18,802 nt of DNA from an uncultured Ruminococcus sp. (GTDB taxonomy: Bacteria; Bacillota; Clostridia; Oscillospirales; Ruminococcaceae). Both the position numbers and the translations under genes were made by a program. The DNA is taken from the NCBI GenBank assembly GCA_937907215.1, contig CALESG010000163.1, forward strand, positions 1 to 18,802, in the 5' to 3' direction. The notes beneath the pieces are model-generated. The model saw only the letters and a program-made list of their open reading frames with translations. It was not told where the DNA came from and made no database searches. Below, piece after piece: positions 15,272-18,802 of this stretch; position 1 is the stretch's first letter; each line of letters starts with the position of its first letter.

Positions 15272-16297
15272 ATGGTGTTTTGGTTGCAAATTATACTGAA
15301 TTATAAATCATATTATGAGGTATTTAAAGTCGGTGTTATTAATAGTGGTTTTACTCCTGTGGCTACTATACTGTTCTTTCCAATTTTCAGTGATAATACT
15401 ATATGCGATGAAAATAATGTTCCATATGAGGTAAATAATCAGAATGCAAGCAAGTGGGGCAACGGATATATCCCAATCCAAGCAGAAATACAGTTGGCTG
15501 TTGGGGAAAACGAGATGCTAGACAAAATGATCGATTATTTCAATAACAAGGTAGTTCCATATGAAATTAGTGACGCACTGAAAGATGAGATGCTCGATGC
15601 AATGGTGGAACTTGTAGATAATTGTGATTTAAGGCCTGTTGCAAAAAAGAGGCTAAAGAAATACTACGAAGAAGGAGCAATCGGAGAATTCTTGGCACGT
15701 GTTTTTCAAAGAGCTCTTTTGGGGGATAATAAGGTTGCACCATCAAAGAAAAAGAAGTCTGCCGCTGATAAGCAAAGTGAGTCATTAGATGAATTCAATG
15801 GAATCATAAGAGGTAAACTCGTGAAACCGCAAACTATGGTTCCGGCTACAATCCAGCCTGATGAACTGGGATATGTGAGTGAATTGTATGCAGCGTATTC
15901 AGATGCCTATAAAGTGTCGGTTTCTAAAACAGATGATTTGGATATAATAAACTGTAGAAATCATTTTGAAAGGCAACGTAAAAATTATTATTTGGCAGAA
16001 ACCATCTATGAAAAGACACGAGATTCTCTTAGACAAGGTGAATCTGATAACTTCGAGATATTGAAAGATGAGGTGGAATCTGGTGTATACTTGGTTAGTC
16101 ATGACACGAGTTATTCCGATGGATTAAAAAAAGCAAATGCCGTATTAGACAAAGCTGGTGGACTGCCAATTTCATATAATACACAGGATGCACTATTTAA
16201 TTGGATTGGACCTGGCGAGAAGCAGGGCGTGTGCCATATGCTTGTGAATGAAGAAAGGCTTGAGTGGGTAGATAAAGATGCAAAACAGATTATTTAA
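15272..16297 (+). CDS. ABC three-component system protein (CTD component)
   Basis: This protein of about 341 residues is the first of three genes matching an ABC-3C conflict system. The C-terminal half (about 185-341) resembles the ABC-3C C-terminal domain: NHFERQRKNYYLAETIYEK, EILKDEVESGVY, then LFNWIGPGEKQGVCHMLVN. In such systems this domain usually anchors a variable N-terminal effector. Here the N-terminal half has KVGVINSGFTP, FFPIFSD, a helical EFLARVFQRALLGDNK (139-154) and a Lys-rich linker (KKKK 159-162), but no nuclease, protease or TIR motif I recognise. The start is uncertain: ATG 15272 has AGGA very close, GTG 15275 is better spaced, and a TTG at 15227 has no ribosome site. It overlaps the next gene by 20 bases. 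Confidence 0.7.
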   Translation: MVFWLQIILNYKSYYEVFKVGVINSGFTPVATILFFPIFSDNTICDENNVPYEVNNQNASKWGNGYIPIQAEIQLAVGENEMLDKMIDYFNNKVVPYEISDALKDEMLDAMVELVDNCDLRPVAKKRLKKYYEEGAIGEFLARVFQRALLGDNKVAPSKKKKSAADKQSESLDEFNGIIRGKLVKPQTMVPATIQPDELGYVSELYAAYSDAYKVSVSKTDDLDIINCRNHFERQRKNYYLAETIYEKTRDSLRQGESDNFEILKDEVESGVYLVSHDTSYSDGLKKANAVLDKAGGLPISYNTQDALFNWIGPGEKQGVCHMLVNEERLEWVDKDAKQII

Positions 16298-16727
16298 TTC
16301 TGTATTTGAGATGGAATTACGAGTACTCTTGTTGCTCAGTACAGGCCGCAAGAAAAATTATACAATAGAAAGAATCGTAGCTCTTGATTTTATAATATGC
16401 TATGCAGAGTGCTTTCAGTTTCCTTATGAGAATTTGCATGGAGACAACAACTATATGTATGGGGAAATGTCAAATCGAAGATTTTTAGTAACTGAAGCTG
16501 TAAAAAAATTGGTGACCAAAGGATTAGCAGAGGTTACAGTTTTTAAAGGGTATCAGTTTAGTGTGTCTGATGCAGGAAAAAAATATGCAAAAGCACTGGA
16601 GAGTACATACGCTGTAGAATATCAAAAAATTGCTATGGATGTTATTAAAGCTTTTAACAAATTATCTGACGAGGAGTTGGATGTATCAATTAGAGAAAAT
16701 GCTATCAGAGAGTTAGGAAGGAAATAG
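16278..16727 (+). CDS. ABC three-component system middle component (type 2-like)
   Basis: This 149-residue protein resembles the small winged-helix 'middle component' of ABC-3C systems. It opens with LFNSVFEMELRVLLLLS and TIERIVALDFIICYAE, then NLHGDN, EMSNRRFLVTEAVKKLVTKGLAEV (recognition-helix region) and the wing-like FSVSDAGKKYAKALES. In the published scheme it bridges the effector/CTD protein and the ATPase. The start overlaps the upstream gene by 20 bases and the stop lies 2 bases before the ATPase start, so all three are translationally coupled. Whether it contacts DNA or only protein is unknown. Confidence 0.75.
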   Translation: MQNRLFNSVFEMELRVLLLLSTGRKKNYTIERIVALDFIICYAECFQFPYENLHGDNNYMYGEMSNRRFLVTEAVKKLVTKGLAEVTVFKGYQFSVSDAGKKYAKALESTYAVEYQKIAMDVIKAFNKLSDEELDVSIRENAIRELGRK

Positions 16728-16729
16728 CG

Positions 16730-18601
16730 ATGTATTATATTAAGTCCATAAAAATACATACAGAAAATGGCGTCACATCGAATCTTCCCTTAAGTAAAGG
16801 TCTGAATATCATATATGGTCCATCAAATACCGGTAAAAGTTTAATTCTGGATTGTATTGATTTTGTTATGGGTAGCAAGGGAAAGAACGAAAATAATAAG
16901 AGTGATGAGAGCATTTCGTATAAAAGGCTATCTAAGACAGAACTAAAGATTAAGACAATATCATTGTGTATAGAAGCTGATGGTGGTGAAATACTAATTT
17001 CACGAAACATTGATTTAAATGATATTAATGTTTCGAGCGGAGTTTCATATATTAAATCTGGTACATATTCTATTGGAAAAGGTAGTCAGAAAAAACCACC
17101 TATTAACAAAGTGTGGCTACGATTATTAGGAATTCAGAATGACGATATTAAGATTGCTCAGAAATCAAATGGCAGTCCACAAGGGTTGACATTTAGAACA
17201 TTTCTCCATACATTTATGATTAATGAGACTCGTATTGTTGGGGAAAATAGTATTTTAAAGAATGGGCAGGGATACCTAAAAAATATTCCAATTCCTACAA
17301 TATCTTCACTAATTTATCTTGCCACAGAGAAATCTTTTGCAATTATAAAAAATAATGATGAGCTATCAGATGCTGTTGTGACAACAAAAAAATCAACAGC
17401 AAAGCTAATGTATGACTGTGTCCTGGGGGCATTGGCAGAAGAAAATTTTGTAGACATCATAGAAGTTAACGATAATCGAAGTGTTGCAGATATCAATGAG
17501 GATATCAATAAGTTATTAACACAGATTAGTGCTGCCGAGGATGTACTTGAGCAGTCAGTAGAGGAAAGTCGTAAACTTGCAGTTTCTATTTCCGATGTAG
17601 ATGATCAATTAGCTGAATGTGGAATGCTTAAGGACAGATACACATCTTTACGCACACAATATGAGTCTGATATCAGAAGATTGACTTTCATTGCAGAAGG
17701 CGATGTGTGCAGTGTAAAGGTTCCTAAAATAGAATATTGTCCGTTTTGTAATGGAATTCTAAAAAAGGAACAATCAGAATCTTGTGTTGAGTCTGCAATT
17801 TGTGAAGTAGAAAAAATTGAGTTGAAAATAAATGATCTAAGAGCTGCTGATAGTGATATAGATAGAGAAACGCAGGAACTCAATAATAAACGGAACAAAC
17901 TGGTAACCGAAAGGAAAAAAATCCAAGCACTAATCAGAGGAGAGCTGCAGCCGCAAGTTGATGAGCTTCGTGATAAAATGGTTTCATATACTGCTGCCCT
18001 TGAAAAGGCGAAAGCGAATGAAATGGTGGAGGCGTTTGCAAGGATATTACGGGAACAGTTTGAAGCTATTACTACGAATGATGATGAGACTACCGTGGAA
18101 AATCCGAAGTTTAATATAGTTGCTCAAATGTCAGAATATATGACAACACCACTGTCTAAGCATTTAGAAAAGATATTGAAAGAATGTAATTATTACAATT
18201 TTGTCGGAGCCAGATTTGAGGAGTCCTTGTGTGATGTAGTTGTTAACGGTTCTGAGAAAATGTCTCAAGGTAAAGGATTTAGAGCATTTCTTAATGCAGT
18301 AATGGCAATTGCAGTTCAGGAATGGTTAGATGATTATAAATTGTATCAGCCACATTTGCTTGTAATGGATTCGCCTATTTTATCTCTGAAAGAAAGAGAA
18401 GAAAATATAGGTACAGAGGTTACAACTAATGGAATGAGAAGTGGATTGTTCGAATATATGGTGAAACACCAGAATAATCGACAGACAATTATTCTTGAGA
18501 ATGAAATACCTGATATAGAATACCCAGGGGTAAATCTGATTCATTTTACCAAAATTGAGGGCAATGGTATATATGGATTGGTAAGCGAGTACAGAGAATA
18601 A
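16730..18601 (+). CDS. DUF3732 SMC/Rad50-like ABC ATPase of an ABC-3C system
   Basis: This 623-residue ATPase has Walker A GPSNTGKS (30-37) in IIYGPSNTGKSLILDCIDF. It then has a long charged coiled-coil-forming region (about 230-430) interrupted by EYCPFC with Cys337 and Cys340, a Rad50-like zinc-hook motif, and returns through a second helical arm. The C-terminal lobe has MSQGKGFRAFL (511-521) in the ABC-signature place and HLLVMDSPIL with Asp547 as Walker B. The usual catalytic Glu after that Asp is replaced by Ser, as in DUF3732 relatives as I remember them. The ribosome site AGGAAGGA precedes ATG 16730, 2 bases after the middle component. It probably senses or holds nucleoprotein and licenses the effector through the other two proteins. 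Confidence 0.88.
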   Translation: MYYIKSIKIHTENGVTSNLPLSKGLNIIYGPSNTGKSLILDCIDFVMGSKGKNENNKSDESISYKRLSKTELKIKTISLCIEADGGEILISRNIDLNDINVSSGVSYIKSGTYSIGKGSQKKPPINKVWLRLLGIQNDDIKIAQKSNGSPQGLTFRTFLHTFMINETRIVGENSILKNGQGYLKNIPIPTISSLIYLATEKSFAIIKNNDELSDAVVTTKKSTAKLMYDCVLGALAEENFVDIIEVNDNRSVADINEDINKLLTQISAAEDVLEQSVEESRKLAVSISDVDDQLAECGMLKDRYTSLRTQYESDIRRLTFIAEGDVCSVKVPKIEYCPFCNGILKKEQSESCVESAICEVEKIELKINDLRAADSDIDRETQELNNKRNKLVTERKKIQALIRGELQPQVDELRDKMVSYTAALEKAKANEMVEAFARILREQFEAITTNDDETTVENPKFNIVAQMSEYMTTPLSKHLEKILKECNYYNFVGARFEESLCDVVVNGSEKMSQGKGFRAFLNAVMAIAVQEWLDDYKLYQPHLLVMDSPILSLKEREENIGTEVTTNGMRSGLFEYMVKHQNNRQTIILENEIPDIEYPGVNLIHFTKIEGNGIYGLVSEYRE

Positions 18602-18616
18602 AAAATATATATCGTT

Positions 18617-18651
18617 AAAAAGAGTCATCTGTTATGGATGACTCTTTTTTT
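18617..18651 (+). terminator. Strong intrinsic terminator after the ABC-3C operon
   Basis: AAAAAGAGTCATC (18617-18629) pairs with GATGACTCTTTTT (18637-18649) around a seven-base loop and runs into a T tract. The A run and T run make it suitable for both strands. It is the first clear terminator after the promoter at 11069. Confidence 0.92.
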
Positions 18652-18673
18652 ATACTCATTTTTATATGAGAAT

Positions 18674-18707
18674 TTCATGGTATTCTGTGGTATTTCAGCA
18701 CCATGAA
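18674..18707. repeat. Inverted repeat with nested direct repeat
   Basis: TTCATGGT (18674-18681) and ACCATGAA (18700-18707) are perfect 8-base inverted repeats 18 bases apart. Inside, TGGTATT occurs at 18678-18684 and again at 18688-18694, 10 bases apart. It has no T tract, so it is not a terminator. It could be an operator for the downstream gene or a recombination core. Confidence 0.45.
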
Positions 18708-18764
18708 TTAAAAGCTTAAATATTATATAATTATTACAAGATAAAATGAAAGAGGTGATTGGCA

Positions 18765-18802
18765 ATGGCTAAGAACTCAAAGCAAACATCAAAAGCAGTT
18801 GC
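18765..18802 (+). CDS. Start of a small Lys/Ser-rich protein, cut by the window edge
   Basis: ATG 18765 follows a good AGAGGTGAT ribosome site and a TATAAT at 18726-18731. Twelve complete codons are visible, reading MAKNSKQTSKAV. The beginning resembles short basic conserved proteins often seen in accessory regions of gut Bacillota and other bacteria, but this is recollection from a short stretch. Function is unknown. Confidence 0.6.
   Translation, partial: MAKNSKQTSKAV

Noticed and set aside
15314..15430. Alternative-frame hydrophobic peptide starting at an ATGAGG
   Set aside because: It overlaps the CTD-component gene in another frame and has no ribosome site; the hydrophobicity follows from T-rich codons.
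1..18802. CRISPR array, tRNA or rRNA genes, insertion sequences
   Set aside because: I looked for regularly spaced repeats, tRNA-like cloverleaf ends and transposase motifs and saw none.

Overview
The window looks like a low-GC Bacillota chromosome, most likely an anaerobic gut Clostridia (Oscillospiraceae/Ruminococcus-like). This rests on AT-rich intergenic DNA, GGAGG-type ribosome sites, U-tract terminators and the housekeeping order tpiA, gpmI, recJ, rel, MBL hydrolase, hemZ, rlmD. The assignment is from gene content and sequence style only; no marker fixes the species. Every supported gene lies on the + strand.

Region 1 (1-9799) is ordinary core chromosome. It holds the 3' end of triosephosphate isomerase, a cofactor-independent phosphoglycerate mutase, and then a tight run behind two candidate promoters: RecJ exonuclease, a bifunctional (p)ppGpp synthetase/hydrolase, a small metallo-beta-lactamase-fold hydrolase, the radical-SAM enzyme HemZ and the 23S rRNA uracil methyltransferase RlmD. 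The genes are 3 to 7 bases apart or overlap by 4 to 14 bases, so they are probably co-transcribed and translationally coupled.

Region 2 (about 9800 to the end) is accessory. It begins right after rlmD, whose 3' end is a known insertion target for integrative elements in Bacillota. About 200 bases of non-coding DNA with several inverted repeats lead to a GIY-YIG nuclease-family protein with DUF4357, followed by a terminator-like hairpin. Next come three perfectly phased 10-base repeats touching a near-consensus extended -10 promoter. This promoter drives a small excisionase-type helix-turn-helix protein, an 832-residue fused cytosine-5/adenine-N6 DNA methyltransferase, and an HNH protein that is probably the partner type IIS restriction enzyme (Alw26I/Eco31I/Esp3I-like layout).

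After a 181-base gap lie the three components of an ABC three-component (ABC-3C) conflict system: a protein with a C-terminal ABC-3C-type domain, a winged-helix 'middle component' and a DUF3732 SMC/Rad50-like ATPase with a CPFC zinc-hook-like motif. A strong terminator closes the set at 18617-18651. I see no convincing terminator between the promoter at 11069 and that terminator, so the restriction-modification genes and the ABC-3C genes may share a transcript. The last 38 bases start another small gene.

The most interesting part is 11036-18651: a restriction-modification cassette and an ABC-3C system, the latter predicted computationally and with little experimental work that I know of, in one directional block behind a phased-repeat operator. 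The 5' end of the first ABC-3C gene is uncertain, and its N-terminal half has no recognisable effector.
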